From: Oxalicibacterium faecigallinarum
GTDB lineage: Bacteria; Pseudomonadota; Gammaproteobacteria; Burkholderiales; Burkholderiaceae_D
Reading direction: 5' to 3'
Assembly (NCBI RefSeq): GCF_014635705.1
Contig: NZ_BMDI01000001.1
Span: 1,132,008-1,196,007, forward strand
DNA length: 64,000 nt
The notes beneath the pieces are model-generated. The model saw only the letters and a list, made by a program, of their open reading frames with translations, was not told the DNA's origin and made no database searches. Below, piece after piece: positions 1 to 7,610 of this stretch. Within the stretch, counting starts at the first letter, position 1. Each line of letters opens with the position of its first letter. The position numbers were made by a program, and so were the translations under genes.

Positions 1-462
1 GATCGCGTCAGCCAGTTGCTGAATCGTGATCAGGCCATTGTCTTGCGGTTGCAGATAGGTCGCTTCAAAACCTTCACGCTCCAGCTCACGCACCGTATCC
101 AGCACGGCCTTGTGCTCAGTCTTGACCGTGATGATGTGCTTGCCTTTGGTCTTGTAGAAATGCGCTGCTCCCTTGAGGGCCAGATTGTTGCTTTCCGTCG
201 CGCCCGAGGTCCAGATGATCTCGCGCGAATCCGCATTGACCAATGCAGCGACCTGCTCACGTGCTTCTTCCACCGCTTTTTCTGCAGACCAGCCATACAT
301 GTGGCTGCGCGAAGCCGGATTGCCAAACTGCTCACGCAGATACGGAATCATCTTGTCTGCTACACGCGGGTCAATCGGCGTGGTTGCCGAATAATCCATG
401 TAGATCGGAAAATGCGGTGCCTTGATCGTATCGAGCAGGCTCTTGTCTAACGGGGCATTCAT
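1..462 (-). CDS. iscS: Cysteine desulfurase IscS (N-terminal part, runs off window)
   Basis: PLP enzyme that takes sulfur from L-cysteine for Fe-S cluster assembly on IscU. The first 154 residues are present with no stop before base 1. Visible family features are the [14 protein letters not shown] start of the fold (22-35), the phosphate-binding [14 protein letters not shown] segment (85-98) and the PLP-stacking histidine in TEHKAVLD (115-122). The PLP lysine and the active-site cysteine lie outside the window. The ATG at 462 begins [10 protein letters not shown] and lies 17 bases after the iscR stop, so iscR and iscS form the usual isc operon order, transcribed leftward and sharing the promoter upstream of iscR. 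Confidence 0.95.
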   Translation of the reverse strand, partial: MNAPLDKSLLDTIKAPHFPIYMDYSATTPIDPRVADKMIPYLREQFGNPASRSHMYGWSAEKAVEEAREQVAALVNADSREIIWTSGATESNNLALKGAAHFYKTKGKHIITVKTEHKAVLDTVRELEREGFEATYLQPQDNGLITIQQLADAI

Positions 463-479
463 CTATTCACTCCAAATAA

Positions 480-956
480 TCAAACAGCAGCGTGACTGTT
501 GCGATGCATCACCACCACACGTTGCTCGGAAATCTTCTCTTTTTGCTGATCAACCAAATCCTTCAGCGAAACAGAATCCAGGTAATCCACCATCTTTGCA
601 TTCAGCGTGGCCCACAAATCGTGCGTCATGCAACGACCGCCATTTTCATGCGCAGGGCTGTGACAATTTTCCTTGCCACCGCACTGCGTGGCATCCAGCG
701 GCTCATCCACCGCAATGATGATGTCTGCCACAGTGACATCTTCCGCGCGGCGTGCGAGGTTGTAACCACCACCTGGCCCACGCACGGATTCCACAATCTC
801 ATGACGGCGCAACTTGCCAAACAACTGTTCCAGATAGGACAGGGATATTTCCTGCCGCTGGCTGATGCCTGCAAGCGTGACCGGGCCATTGTCTTGACGC
901 AACGCCAAGTCGATCATCGCGGTGACAGCAAAACGACCTTTTGTGGTCAAACGCAT
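480..956 (-). CDS. iscR: Fe-S cluster-responsive regulator IscR (Rrf2 family)
   Basis: 158-residue Rrf2-family repressor that binds a [2Fe-2S] cluster and represses the isc operon when clusters are plentiful. The N-terminus MRLTTKGRFAVTAMIDLA and the recognition region SLSYLEQLFGKLRR (38-51) are typical. Cluster ligands are Cys92, Cys98, Cys109 and His112 (CMTH). The second and third cysteines are 10 residues apart instead of 5 as in E. coli IscR; longer loops of this kind are, as far as I recall, usual in Burkholderiales. It is first in the operon with iscS, and an IscR-like operator lies upstream at 990-1014, suggesting autoregulation. Confidence 0.96.
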   Translation of the reverse strand: MRLTTKGRFAVTAMIDLALRQDNGPVTLAGISQRQEISLSYLEQLFGKLRRHEIVESVRGPGGGYNLARRAEDVTVADIIIAVDEPLDATQCGGKENCHSPAHENGGRCMTHDLWATLNAKMVDYLDSVSLKDLVDQQKEKISEQRVVVMHRNSHAAV

Positions 957-1386
957 ACGCTCTTCCTTATACGGAGATGATTAACCTGATTGGTTGAATA
1001 ATTTCGTCAAGTATATCAAACCCCACTAAATCTGTCAGGAATAAAAATGGTGCCGAATAGCAAAAAATCCACAGCATCGTATTCGTGCCAACAACCACTT
1101 AGCCAAGGCGGACGCCATTCTATCGCGTGCACCCAAAGCTTGCCGGCAGCACACAAGATCCGCTTAATAAATTGCAATAAAAACAAATTCGTAATTTATC
1201 TTCCTTGATCACCCGCTCAAAACAAAGCAATTAAAATTTGAATGAATGATCATATTTTTTTAAAACACCATAAAAATCAATGAATTGAAAACAATCAGTA
1301 GCAAATGCATCAAATTAAATATTTGAGGGAATATTCAATTTATAATTGAGCCTTCGCTTACTGATGGAAGCCCGCTTCCCGATCGC
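957..1386. other. AT-rich divergent intergenic region between iscR and tetR
   Basis: No gene-like frame is seen in these 430 bases. The iscR side holds the IscR-like operator. The tetR side is distinctly AT-rich, with a perfect TATAAT at 1341-1346 about 40 bases before the tetR ATG. No good -35 is present at 16-18 bases from it, so that promoter may need an activator. I see nothing else in the middle part. Confidence 0.55.
990..1014 (-). promoter_or_regulatory. IscR type-1-like operator with -35 element of the isc promoter
   Basis: On the minus strand this 25-base site starts ATACTTGACGAAATTATTCA and agrees at 21 of 25 positions (my count) with the known type-1 IscR consensus ATASYYGAC...GTCRRSTAT. 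It contains a TTGACG -35-like hexamer and ends about 34 bases upstream of the iscR ATG. A weak -10 (TTAATC) would follow towards 980. Holo-IscR bound here would block RNA polymerase. Confidence 0.72.
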
Positions 1387-2115
1387 ATGGCCACTCGCAC
1401 CTCAAAAACCCCACTCTCTCCGACACAAAAAGCCGACAAGAAAAGAGGCGATGTTCTCAAAGCTGCCGGCAAGTGCTTCCGCAAAACCGGGTTTCACCAG
1501 ACCTCAATGCAACAGATCTGCGCAGAAACCGGGCTCGGTCCCGGCGCGGTTTATCGCTACTTCACGGGCAAGGAAGCGATCATTGAGGCAATGGTGGAAG
1601 ACGAGCGACGTCAGGCGCGTGCCATGCTGTTGCAGATGCGCGATGCCGAATCAATCCAGCAGGCACTGGCGATGGCGACACGCATGTTTGCCGACCGTTA
1701 TCGTGCGAGCGGCGACGCAGGCTTGATGACCGAAGTCTATGCAGAAGGCATGCGCAGCAAGCGCACGGGTGCCGTGCTGCGCAAGATTGAAGCCGAGTGG
1801 GTCATGGGGCTGACGAATATCCTGCGCGTGGCACAGGCGCGTGGTCAGCTGGATGCCTCTTTGGATGCAGCGCAGACCGCGCTGTTTTTGACCGGCATGT
1901 GGGATGGCATGATCATTCGCCAGCACTTTCATGCCCACGATGATCCGCAGGCTTTACCGGCATTTTTTGACAATATGATTGCACGACTGCTGTCCAAGGA
2001 AGCCAGCAAACTGGACATCCGCAATAAAGCCAGTGGTCAGCCGGCACCCGATCTGTTGACCGGCGTGGAGCCTGCCTATGTCAAACCCGATGTCAGGCAG
2101 ATGAGTCTGATCTGA
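1387..2115 (+). CDS. TetR/AcrR family transcriptional regulator
   Basis: 242-residue one-domain regulator. The N-terminal helix-turn-helix is clear at about residues 21-66, with the hallmark pattern TSMQQICAETGLGPGAVYRY (39-58). The C-terminal half is a helical ligand-binding domain with no recognisable specificity. The ATG at 1387 is the only start fitting the domain; it has no strong Shine-Dalgarno sequence. No target gene is adjacent: iscR lies behind it and the next gene is convergent, so the regulon cannot be read from context. The C-terminal extension after about residue 205 is proline- and lysine-rich and probably unstructured. Confidence 0.88.
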   Translation: MATRTSKTPLSPTQKADKKRGDVLKAAGKCFRKTGFHQTSMQQICAETGLGPGAVYRYFTGKEAIIEAMVEDERRQARAMLLQMRDAESIQQALAMATRMFADRYRASGDAGLMTEVYAEGMRSKRTGAVLRKIEAEWVMGLTNILRVAQARGQLDASLDAAQTALFLTGMWDGMIIRQHFHAHDDPQALPAFFDNMIARLLSKEASKLDIRNKASGQPAPDLLTGVEPAYVKPDVRQMSLI

Positions 2116-2137
2116 TCTGGTGAATCAGATCACTTTT
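2113..2137 (+). terminator. Weak hairpin terminator overlapping the tetR stop
   Basis: TGATCTG (2113-2119) pairs with CAGATCA (2126-2132) around a 6-base loop, followed by CTTTT. The stem overlaps the tetR stop codon and the last bases of the convergent gene ending at 2130. Only 7 pairs and a short U-run, so it may be weak. Confidence 0.4.
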
Positions 2138-2915
2138 GCAGCAGGTGCATCGGTGCAAAAAAGTCCTGCATCGACTGATTGCCGATAAAGCTCAGGTTGT
2201 ACGGATGCTCGGCAACACGACGCGGGAAACGCGCGTTGGCAGGCAAGGCATCCAGCTGCACCGCGATCTTGCCCCACAAGACCAGCGTGGGCGGTGTTCT
2301 TCCCTTCACTTCCGCATTGTCAGCCAGTGCAGACAAAACTATCTGCAGAAATGGCAGCCACGCTTTGGCATCTTTTGCGGGCGCCACATGGGCGCGAAAC
2401 ACCAGTGATGCATTCAACAAGAGAAATCCCTGTGCCGTCAGATTGGCCTCCAGCTCCGGCAGCGTCTGAATAATACGATCCGGCGCAACCCGCGCGTTGG
2501 CAGACACGGCTTCCATGGCCTCGCCCGTGGTTTGCTCCACCGATAATTGCCCGTCCGCAACCAGCAGCATCTTCATAAAGTTACGCAATGAAGTGGCGCG
2601 ATTGACCTGTTTGGACAAGCCTTTCTCTGACCATAGCGAACCGACGGCCCCATCCATAAAGCACACACCGGTTGCACTATCCGGTCGCGGATAAGGTCCC
2701 TCGCCAACCAGAACATATTTCACGGCATCCATCGGCTGACGGAAGGCGGCAAACAAGCGGCCGCCGTTTGGCAAAAAATCATCCTTTGCCAAGACAGACA
2801 AGTAATCAGGACTGGTCCTGGCAATCGCCTCCAACCCCGTGCGTAAAACGGCATGCCACGATACGTCGGCACGCTCAAGCATATTAAAAAAAGAAGCGGG
2901 AATCGAATCAGACAT
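2130..2915 (-). CDS. Uracil-DNA-glycosylase-like protein with altered catalytic motif
   Basis: 261 residues resembling family 1 uracil-DNA glycosylase over most of the length. The water-activating loop is present as GEGPYPRPDSATGVCF (71-86) where active enzymes have GQDPYHGPGQAHGLAF. The FLLLNASL strand corresponds to VLLLNTVL, and EHPYNLSF near the C-terminus corresponds to the HPSPLS minor-groove loop, keeping its histidine. The catalytic Asp (third residue of GQDPYH) is Gly73 and the following His is Pro76, so ordinary uracil excision is doubtful. It may be a non-catalytic DNA-binding relative or use different chemistry. It is convergent with tetR and follows uvrB in the same direction, separated by a hairpin. 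Confidence 0.7.
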   Translation of the reverse strand: MSDSIPASFFNMLERADVSWHAVLRTGLEAIARTSPDYLSVLAKDDFLPNGGRLFAAFRQPMDAVKYVLVGEGPYPRPDSATGVCFMDGAVGSLWSEKGLSKQVNRATSLRNFMKMLLVADGQLSVEQTTGEAMEAVSANARVAPDRIIQTLPELEANLTAQGFLLLNASLVFRAHVAPAKDAKAWLPFLQIVLSALADNAEVKGRTPPTLVLWGKIAVQLDALPANARFPRRVAEHPYNLSFIGNQSMQDFFAPMHLLQK

Positions 2916-2948
2916 GGCAAGGGGGCGAGAAACGATGGAAAGATTGCA

Positions 2949-2975
2949 AACGGCCGGTTTCGGAAACCGGCCGTT
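2949..2975 (-). terminator. Strong hairpin between uvrB and the UDG-like gene
   Basis: A perfect 12-pair stem (2949-2960 with 2964-2975, arms AACGGCCGGTTT/AAACCGGCCGTT) has a 3-base loop. It lies 53 bases past the uvrB stop at 3028. The downstream minus-strand tract is only moderately T-rich, so terminator function is probable but not certain. Confidence 0.6.
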
Positions 2976-3027
2976 CAGTTAAGCTCGGATTGAAATTAGG
3001 GTGTGATTGGCATGCCCATCACATTAT

Positions 3028-5118
3028 TTAAGCGGCATTGGTATCGCTTCCCGACGATGCGCCAAAAAGCTGCTCCTTGAGAACGCGTAACTGATCGCGC
3101 ACTTTTGCAGCTTTCTCGAACTCCAGATTTTTGGCATGGTCGATCATTTGCTTTTCAAGCTTCTTGATCTCTTTGCTGATCTGCTTTTCGCTCATGGACT
3201 CGTATTTGGCATTGTCCTGTGCAACCTGCAACTCCAGGCGTGCTTCCTGCGGGCTGTAGACACCATCGATCAATTCGCGAATTTCCTTCTTGATACCGGC
3301 TGGCGTAATGCCATTGGCTTCATTGAAGGCAAGCTGCTTGGCACGACGGCGTTCTGTCTCATCAATCGCACGACGCATGGAATCCGTCACCTTGTCGCCA
3401 TACAGAATCGCCATCCCGCGCAGATTACGGGCCGCACGGCCAATGGTCTGAATCAAGCTGCGCTCGGAACGCAGGAAACCTTCCTTGTCCGCATCCAGAA
3501 TCGCCACCAGCGATACCTCAGGAATATCCAGACCTTCGCGCAGCAAGTTGATACCAACCAGTACATCGAACGTGCCCAGACGCAGATCACGAATAATCTC
3601 GACACGCTCAACCGTATCGATATCGCTATGCAAATAACGCACCTTGATGCCGTTATCGCTCAAAAATTCGGTCAGCTGCTCAGCCATGCGCTTGGTCAGC
3701 GTCGTGACCAGAACACGCTCGTTGAGTTTGATGCGCTCGTTAATTTCCGACATCAGGTCATCAACCTGACTGGACGCCGGACGCACACTAATGACCGGAT
3801 CGACCAGACCGGTAGGACGCACAACCTGTTCAACCACCTGATCGGCGCGTCCGTTTTCATATTCCGCCGGCGTCGCAGAAACGAATACCGTCTGACGCAT
3901 CTTGCTCTCAAATTCATCGAACTTGAGTGGCCGATTGTCGAGCGCCGACGGCAGACGGAAACCGTAATCCACCAGATTCGTTTTGCGCGCACGGTCGCCG
4001 TTGTACATGCCGTTGAGCTGACCAATCAGAACATGCGACTCATCCAGGAACATCAAGGCATCCGGCGGCAGGTAATCAACCAGCGTTGGCGGCGGATCAC
4101 CGGCTTTGGCCCCACTCAAATGACGGGAATAGTTTTCGATGCCTTTGGTAAAACCGATCTCCTGCATCATCTCCAGATCGAAGCGCGTACGCTGTTCCAG
4201 ACGTTGCTCTTCAATCAATTTGCTTTCTTTGCGGAAAAATTCGAGACGATCACGCAGCTCTTCCTTGATTGTCTCGATTGCGCGCAATACCGTCGAACGT
4301 GGCGTAACGTAATGTGAGCCCGGATAAATCGTGAAACGCGGAATCTTCTGCTTGACGCGCCCCGTCAATGGGTCGAACAACTGCAGGCTTTCAATCTCGT
4401 CATCGAAGGTTTCGATACGCAGTGCCAGTTCGGCATGCTCTGCAGGGAACACATCAATCGTGTCACCACGCACGCGGAACGTACCACGTCCAAAATCGAC
4501 TTCGTTACGCGTGTACTGCATCTGGATCAGACGCGCGATCACATCGCGCTGGCTTACCTTGTCCTTGGCGCGCAGGGTCAGAATCATCTGATGATATTCA
4601 TTCGGATTACCGATACCGTAAATCGCCGACACCGTCGCGACGATCACGACATCACGGCGTTCCATCAGCGACTTGGTGCAAGACAAGCGCATCTGCTCGA
4701 TATGCTCGTTGATCGAGGAATCCTTCTCGATGAACAAATCGCGCTGCGGCACATAAGCTTCCGGCTGGTAATAATCGTAGTAACTGACAAAATACTCCAC
4801 CGCGTTCTGCGGGAAGAATTCGCGAAACTCGCTATATAACTGTGCTGCCAGTGTTTTATTGGGCGCAAACACGATTGCAGGTCGGCCCAGTCGCGCAATG
4901 GTATTGGCAACCGTATAAGTCTTGCCGGAACCGGTTACCCCAAGCAGGGTCTGAAAAGACAAACCATCTTCCACGCCTTCGACCAGTTTTTCGATTGCAG
5001 CAGGCTGATCGCCCGCAGGCGGAAACGGCTGATACAGCCGAAATGGCGAGTTCGGAAACGTGACGATTTTCGATTCGTCAAAGGATGGAGTAACCTGGGA
5101 TAAATCCGACATTGCCAT
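3028..5118 (-). CDS. uvrB: UvrABC system protein B
   Basis: 696-residue damage-verification subunit of nucleotide excision repair, loaded by UvrA and cut with UvrC. Walker A is GVTGSGKT (about 60-67), the beta-hairpin region that inserts into DNA contains [12 protein letters not shown], the DEAD-like box is DESH, motifs V-VI include [13 protein letters not shown] and QTIGRAARN, and a C-terminal UVR coiled coil ([26 protein letters not shown] region) binds UvrC. The open frame extends to 5211, but that would run into the divergent tyrB leader; ATG 5118 follows AAAGG at a good distance (5112 is an alternative). No LexA box was found in the uvrB-tyrB gap. Confidence 0.97.
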   Translation of the reverse strand: MAMSDLSQVTPSFDESKIVTFPNSPFRLYQPFPPAGDQPAAIEKLVEGVEDGLSFQTLLGVTGSGKTYTVANTIARLGRPAIVFAPNKTLAAQLYSEFREFFPQNAVEYFVSYYDYYQPEAYVPQRDLFIEKDSSINEHIEQMRLSCTKSLMERRDVVIVATVSAIYGIGNPNEYHQMILTLRAKDKVSQRDVIARLIQMQYTRNEVDFGRGTFRVRGDTIDVFPAEHAELALRIETFDDEIESLQLFDPLTGRVKQKIPRFTIYPGSHYVTPRSTVLRAIETIKEELRDRLEFFRKESKLIEEQRLEQRTRFDLEMMQEIGFTKGIENYSRHLSGAKAGDPPPTLVDYLPPDALMFLDESHVLIGQLNGMYNGDRARKTNLVDYGFRLPSALDNRPLKFDEFESKMRQTVFVSATPAEYENGRADQVVEQVVRPTGLVDPVISVRPASSQVDDLMSEINERIKLNERVLVTTLTKRMAEQLTEFLSDNGIKVRYLHSDIDTVERVEIIRDLRLGTFDVLVGINLLREGLDIPEVSLVAILDADKEGFLRSERSLIQTIGRAARNLRGMAILYGDKVTDSMRRAIDETERRRAKQLAFNEANGITPAGIKKEIRELIDGVYSPQEARLELQVAQDNAKYESMSEKQISKEIKKLEKQMIDHAKNLEFEKAAKVRDQLRVLKEQLFGASSGSDTNAA

Positions 5119-5228
5119 GCGACCTTTGGTAAAATATTTGGCTTGAATTCCATGCAAGAATTTTGTTCTTGCGTGCCAACTAACCGTCTGCAGTCCGTCT
5201 GTTGCAGCCAACTTTTGATGTTATCACG

Positions 5229-6443
5229 ATGAACGCACCTACTTCTGCTTCACTTCTCAATGCCATCGAAATGGCGCCCCGTGATCCGATTCTCGGCATC
5301 ACCGAGGCGTACAACGCAGACAAAAATCCGAAGAAGAGCAATCTCGGCGTCGGTGTTTATTATGATGACAACGGCAAATTGCCTCTGTTGGAATGCGTAC
5401 GCAAGGCTGAAGCGCAGTTGATGGAAAAAACCGCACCACGCGGCTACTTGCCTATCGACGGTCTGGCTGCCTACGACAAGGCAGTTCAGGATCTCGTATT
5501 TGGGGCCGATAGTGCCGTCGTCAAGGAAAAACGTGCGATTACCGCGCAAGCCATCGGCGGCACCGGCGCACTCAAGCTTGGCGCCGACTTCCTCAAGCGC
5601 TTCGCGCCTGACGCGCAAGTCTGGATCAGCGATCCAAGCTGGGAAAACCACCGCGCCCTGTTCGAATCGGCGGGTTTCGTTGTCAACAACTACCCGTATT
5701 ACGACGCGACCACCAAGGGCGTCAACTTCGCCGGCATGCTGGATACGCTCAAAAATATGCCAGCAGGCTCGATCGTGCTGCTGCACGCCTGCTGCCACAA
5801 CCCGACAGGCGCCGATTTGACCGATGCCCAATGGACACAAGTCATTGAGGTTGTAACCTCGCGTGGTCTTATTCCATTCCTCGACATGGCTTACCAGGGT
5901 TTTGGCGATGGTATCGAATCCGACGGCAAGGTAGTCGGCCTGTTTGCCAATGCTGGCGGTCCAGTGTTCGTGTCCAACTCGTTCTCCAAATCGTTCTCGT
6001 TGTACGGCGAACGCGTTGGCGCTCTTTCCATCGTTGCCACCAGCGCAGAAGAAGCCGCACGCGTGCTGTCACAACTTAAGCGCGTCATCCGCACCAACTA
6101 CTCCAACCCGCCAATTCACGGTGGCCAGGTCGTCGCCACCGTATTGGCTACGCCGGAACTGCGTGCATTGTGGGAAGAAGAGCTGGCAGGTATGCGCGTG
6201 CGCATTCGCGAGATGCGTCAGGCATTTGTCGAGAAACTCAAGGCAAAAGCTCCAAACCACCACTTCGACTTCGTCATCACCCAACGCGGCATGTTCTCGT
6301 ATTCCGGCCTGACCAAAGAACAGGTCACACGCCTGCGTGAAGAGTATTCGATTTACGCTGTCGACACCGGTCGCATTTGCGTTGCCGCACTCAACAGCGG
6401 CAATATCGATTACGTTGTTGATGCCGTTGCCCAGGTTCTCTAA
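5229..6443 (+). CDS. tyrB: Aromatic amino acid aminotransferase (class I)
   Basis: 404-residue fold-type I PLP aminotransferase of the AspC/TyrB subgroup, transferring amino groups between tyrosine, phenylalanine or aspartate and 2-oxoglutarate. Recognisable segments are NLGVGVYYDDNGKLP near the N-terminus, HACCHNPTGAD, and the PLP-lysine motif SNSFSKSFSLYGERVG, which is the TyrB/AspC signature. The C-terminal RICVAALNSGNIDYV contains the substrate-carboxylate arginine. ATG 5229 (MNAPTSASLL) fits the family better than the upstream 5202 frame start. It is divergent from uvrB across about 110 bases. AspC versus TyrB preference cannot be settled from sequence alone. Confidence 0.93.
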   Translation: MNAPTSASLLNAIEMAPRDPILGITEAYNADKNPKKSNLGVGVYYDDNGKLPLLECVRKAEAQLMEKTAPRGYLPIDGLAAYDKAVQDLVFGADSAVVKEKRAITAQAIGGTGALKLGADFLKRFAPDAQVWISDPSWENHRALFESAGFVVNNYPYYDATTKGVNFAGMLDTLKNMPAGSIVLLHACCHNPTGADLTDAQWTQVIEVVTSRGLIPFLDMAYQGFGDGIESDGKVVGLFANAGGPVFVSNSFSKSFSLYGERVGALSIVATSAEEAARVLSQLKRVIRTNYSNPPIHGGQVVATVLATPELRALWEEELAGMRVRIREMRQAFVEKLKAKAPNHHFDFVITQRGMFSYSGLTKEQVTRLREEYSIYAVDTGRICVAALNSGNIDYVVDAVAQVL

Positions 6444-6452
6444 GCGCCACCA

Positions 6453-6501
6453 GCCTGCGAGAAAAATTTCTCAAGAAACATAGAAAAATGAACTCGCAGG
6501 C
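6453..6501 (+). terminator. Inverted repeat with nested hairpin after tyrB
   Basis: GCCTGCGAG (6453-6461) pairs perfectly with CTCGCAGGC (6493-6501). Inside lies a second small palindrome, GAGAAA/TTTCTC. The structure is 10 bases past the tyrB stop and is followed by TTTACA, which is also the -35 of the tRNA promoter. It may end tyrB transcription, although there is no classical U-run. Confidence 0.4.
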
Positions 6502-6530
6502 TTTACAAGCAAGAAAGATTCAGTCATAAT
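6502..6530 (+). promoter_or_regulatory. Sigma-70 promoter of tRNA-Asn
   Basis: TTTACA (6502-6507), exactly 17 bases, then CATAAT (6525-6530); each hexamer matches 5 of 6 consensus positions. The tRNA 5' end is at 6542, 12 bases after the -10, so a very short leader is expected. Confidence 0.72.
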
Positions 6531-6541
6531 CTTTTCTCTGT

Positions 6542-6617
6542 TCCCTGATAGCTCAGTCGGTAGAGCGACGGACTGTTAATCCGCAGGTCCCTGGTTCGAG
6601 TCCAGGTCGGGGAGCCA
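6542..6617 (+). tRNA. tRNA-Asn (GTT)
   Basis: 76 nt including an encoded CCA. The acceptor stem TCCCTGA pairs with TCGGGGA (6607-6613, one T-G pair), the D arm is GCTCAGTCGGTAGAGC, the anticodon loop CTGTTAA gives GTT, and the T arm contains GGTTCGAGTCC. Discriminator base G precedes CCA. Confidence 0.97.
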
Positions 6618-6628
6618 CAGAATACAAA

Positions 6629-6663
6629 AGCCCTCACGTGAAAACGTGGGGGCTTTTTCTTTG
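6629..6663 (+). terminator. Rho-independent terminator of tRNA-Asn
   Basis: AGCCCTCACG (6629-6638) pairs with CGTGGGGGCT (6645-6654, one G-T pair) around a 6-base loop, followed by TTTTTCTTT. It starts 12 bases after the tRNA. Confidence 0.88.
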
Positions 6664-6719
6664 CATCGTGGAAAATGAACGTGCTGCCCTAAGCGGCGGC
6701 CTCTCTTCCTTCGCAAAAT

Positions 6720-6743
6720 AAAAAAGCCCCTGCAAGCAGAGGC
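6720..6743 (-). terminator. Rho-independent terminator of the 70-residue gene
   Basis: On the minus strand, GCCTCTGC and GCAGGGGC form a stem with one mismatch, followed by six T. It lies 31 bases past the stop of the gene at 6774-6986, which supports that gene being real. Confidence 0.72.
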
Positions 6744-6773
6744 ATTTTCCTGCATCGACAGCAAGCCCGCCGT

Positions 6774-6986
6774 TTAGTGCAACATCCCGAGGCGCACCTC
6801 GCCGGAAGGCAGAACCTCAATACCGCGGCCATAGATCATCAGTGCTTGTGTCTCCGGACTTTTTGATTCGTCCGCAGGACGATTTCTGTAGGCTTCATTA
6901 AATGCAGCTTCTGCTGTTTTCTGGTCCACGCCGTTGTGCACCAAACCTGCGATCCAACGGTCGCGCCAATACTTGTCACTACTCAT
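6774..6986 (-). CDS. Small hypothetical protein (70 aa)
   Basis: Charged soluble protein beginning MSSDKYWRDRWIAGLVHNGV, with no membrane segment or cysteine. I do not recognise a family. Support for it being real: an AAAGAGAG ribosome site 4 bases from the ATG, its own terminator at 6720-6743, and an upstream Fur-box-like site (7039-7057) between it and the next rightward gene. The sequence WIAGLVHNGVDQKTAEAAFNEAY looks like two short helices. If the Fur-like site is functional, it would be made under iron limitation; no biochemical role can be proposed. Confidence 0.62.
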   Translation of the reverse strand: MSSDKYWRDRWIAGLVHNGVDQKTAEAAFNEAYRNRPADESKSPETQALMIYGRGIEVLPSGEVRLGMLH

Positions 6987-7038
6987 GTTTCTCTCTTTAA
7001 CGTTGCGGATAGTTTTAACGGGTTGATACCGTATAAAT

Positions 7039-7057
7039 AATAATGATTCTCATTTTA
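7039..7057. promoter_or_regulatory. Fur-box-like site
   Basis: AATAATGATTCTCATTTTA agrees at 14 of 19 positions with the Fur consensus GATAATGATAATCATTATC. It lies 53 bases upstream of the small gene at 6774-6986 and 135 bases upstream of the rightward gene at 7192, so it could control either. Sequence match only. Confidence 0.55.
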
Positions 7058-7165
7058 TATTTGAGCTTTCATTCTCGCAACAGGTATGTGACCCGATCAT
7101 TCATGCAATCCATTCAGCCGCCTCAACGTCAGGCAATAACTCTGACTGGCAAATTCATTACAATG

Positions 7166-7188
7166 GCGCTTTCCTTTCCAGAAAGCGC
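7166..7188 (+). promoter_or_regulatory. Hairpin over the ribosome-binding region of the 72-aa gene
   Basis: GCGCTTTC (7166-7173) and GAAAGCGC (7181-7188) form a perfect 8-pair stem with a 7-base loop, ending 3 bases before the ATG at 7192. The only purine-rich ribosome-site candidate (AGAAAG) lies in the stem, so translation may be limited unless the stem is opened. Confidence 0.5.
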
Positions 7189-7191
7189 TTC

Positions 7192-7410
7192 ATGGCTCGC
7201 ACACCTCAAGAATTTGCTGATCGCGTCAACGAACTTGCCATTGATCCGGCACGCCCTGGCAGTCAGCCGCATTACGGCGTGGAATTAGCGAGAGAGCCTT
7301 ATGGCTATGTGCTGAAGCTACTCGGTGATAGCAATCGTGACTTTATCCGCGAGTGCTATGCTATTGCGTATTACGAGAGTCCCGCCCATCCGACCGTGCT
7401 GCGCCCTTGA
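7192..7410 (+). CDS. Small hypothetical protein, paralogue of the gene at 8948-9172
   Basis: 72 residues beginning MARTPQEFADRVNEL. No known family recognised. It aligns without gaps over most of its length with the leftward small protein ending at 8948: shared elements include TP..F...V, DP.R.GS.P.YGV.L.R, GY.L, F..ECY and a final Y. Both are soluble, rich in Tyr and Pro, and have no signal peptide. The two copies flank the EAL-domain gene in opposite orientation. A strong terminator follows at 7457-7483. Divergence of the pair with conserved positions argues that both are coding. Confidence 0.66.
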   Translation: MARTPQEFADRVNELAIDPARPGSQPHYGVELAREPYGYVLKLLGDSNRDFIRECYAIAYYESPAHPTVLRP

Positions 7411-7456
7411 GTTGCAATAACTACGGCGCACGATTACGTGCGCAATGCAGGTAAGC

Positions 7457-7483
7457 AAAAAGCACAGCCAGACTGTGCTTTTT
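7457..7483 (+). terminator. Rho-independent terminator
   Basis: AAAAAGCACAG (7457-7467) pairs perfectly with CTGTGCTTTTT (7473-7483) around a 5-base loop. It ends the 72-residue gene and separates it from the EAL gene. Confidence 0.85.
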
Positions 7484-7522
7484 GTTTAAACACCCTATGC
7501 CAAGCCCTGCTTCAGCTTTCTC

Positions 7523-7551
7523 TTGCTGCGCATCATCCCCAGGCGTAGAAT
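7523..7551 (+). promoter_or_regulatory. Possible promoter of the EAL gene
   Basis: TTGCTG (7523-7528), 17 bases, TAGAAT (7546-7551). The -10 matches 5 of 6 but the -35 only partly. It is placed about 60 bases before the ATG at 7611. Confidence 0.4.
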
Positions 7552-7610
7552 TTTTCCACCGGTAGCAGCACCTGAAGTCCCCGCCAAACCACGACTCAAG
7601 AGCCATCTCA

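Noticed and set aside
3136-4317. 393-codon rightward open frame opposite uvrB
   Set aside because: It lies entirely antisense to the strongly conserved uvrB; the protein shows no family features and its openness follows from the codon bias of uvrB.
5193-5213. CTG...CAG repeats upstream of uvrB considered as a LexA (SOS) box
   Set aside because: The CTG and CAG are separated by 14 bases rather than the required 10, and the flanks do not fit the consensus.
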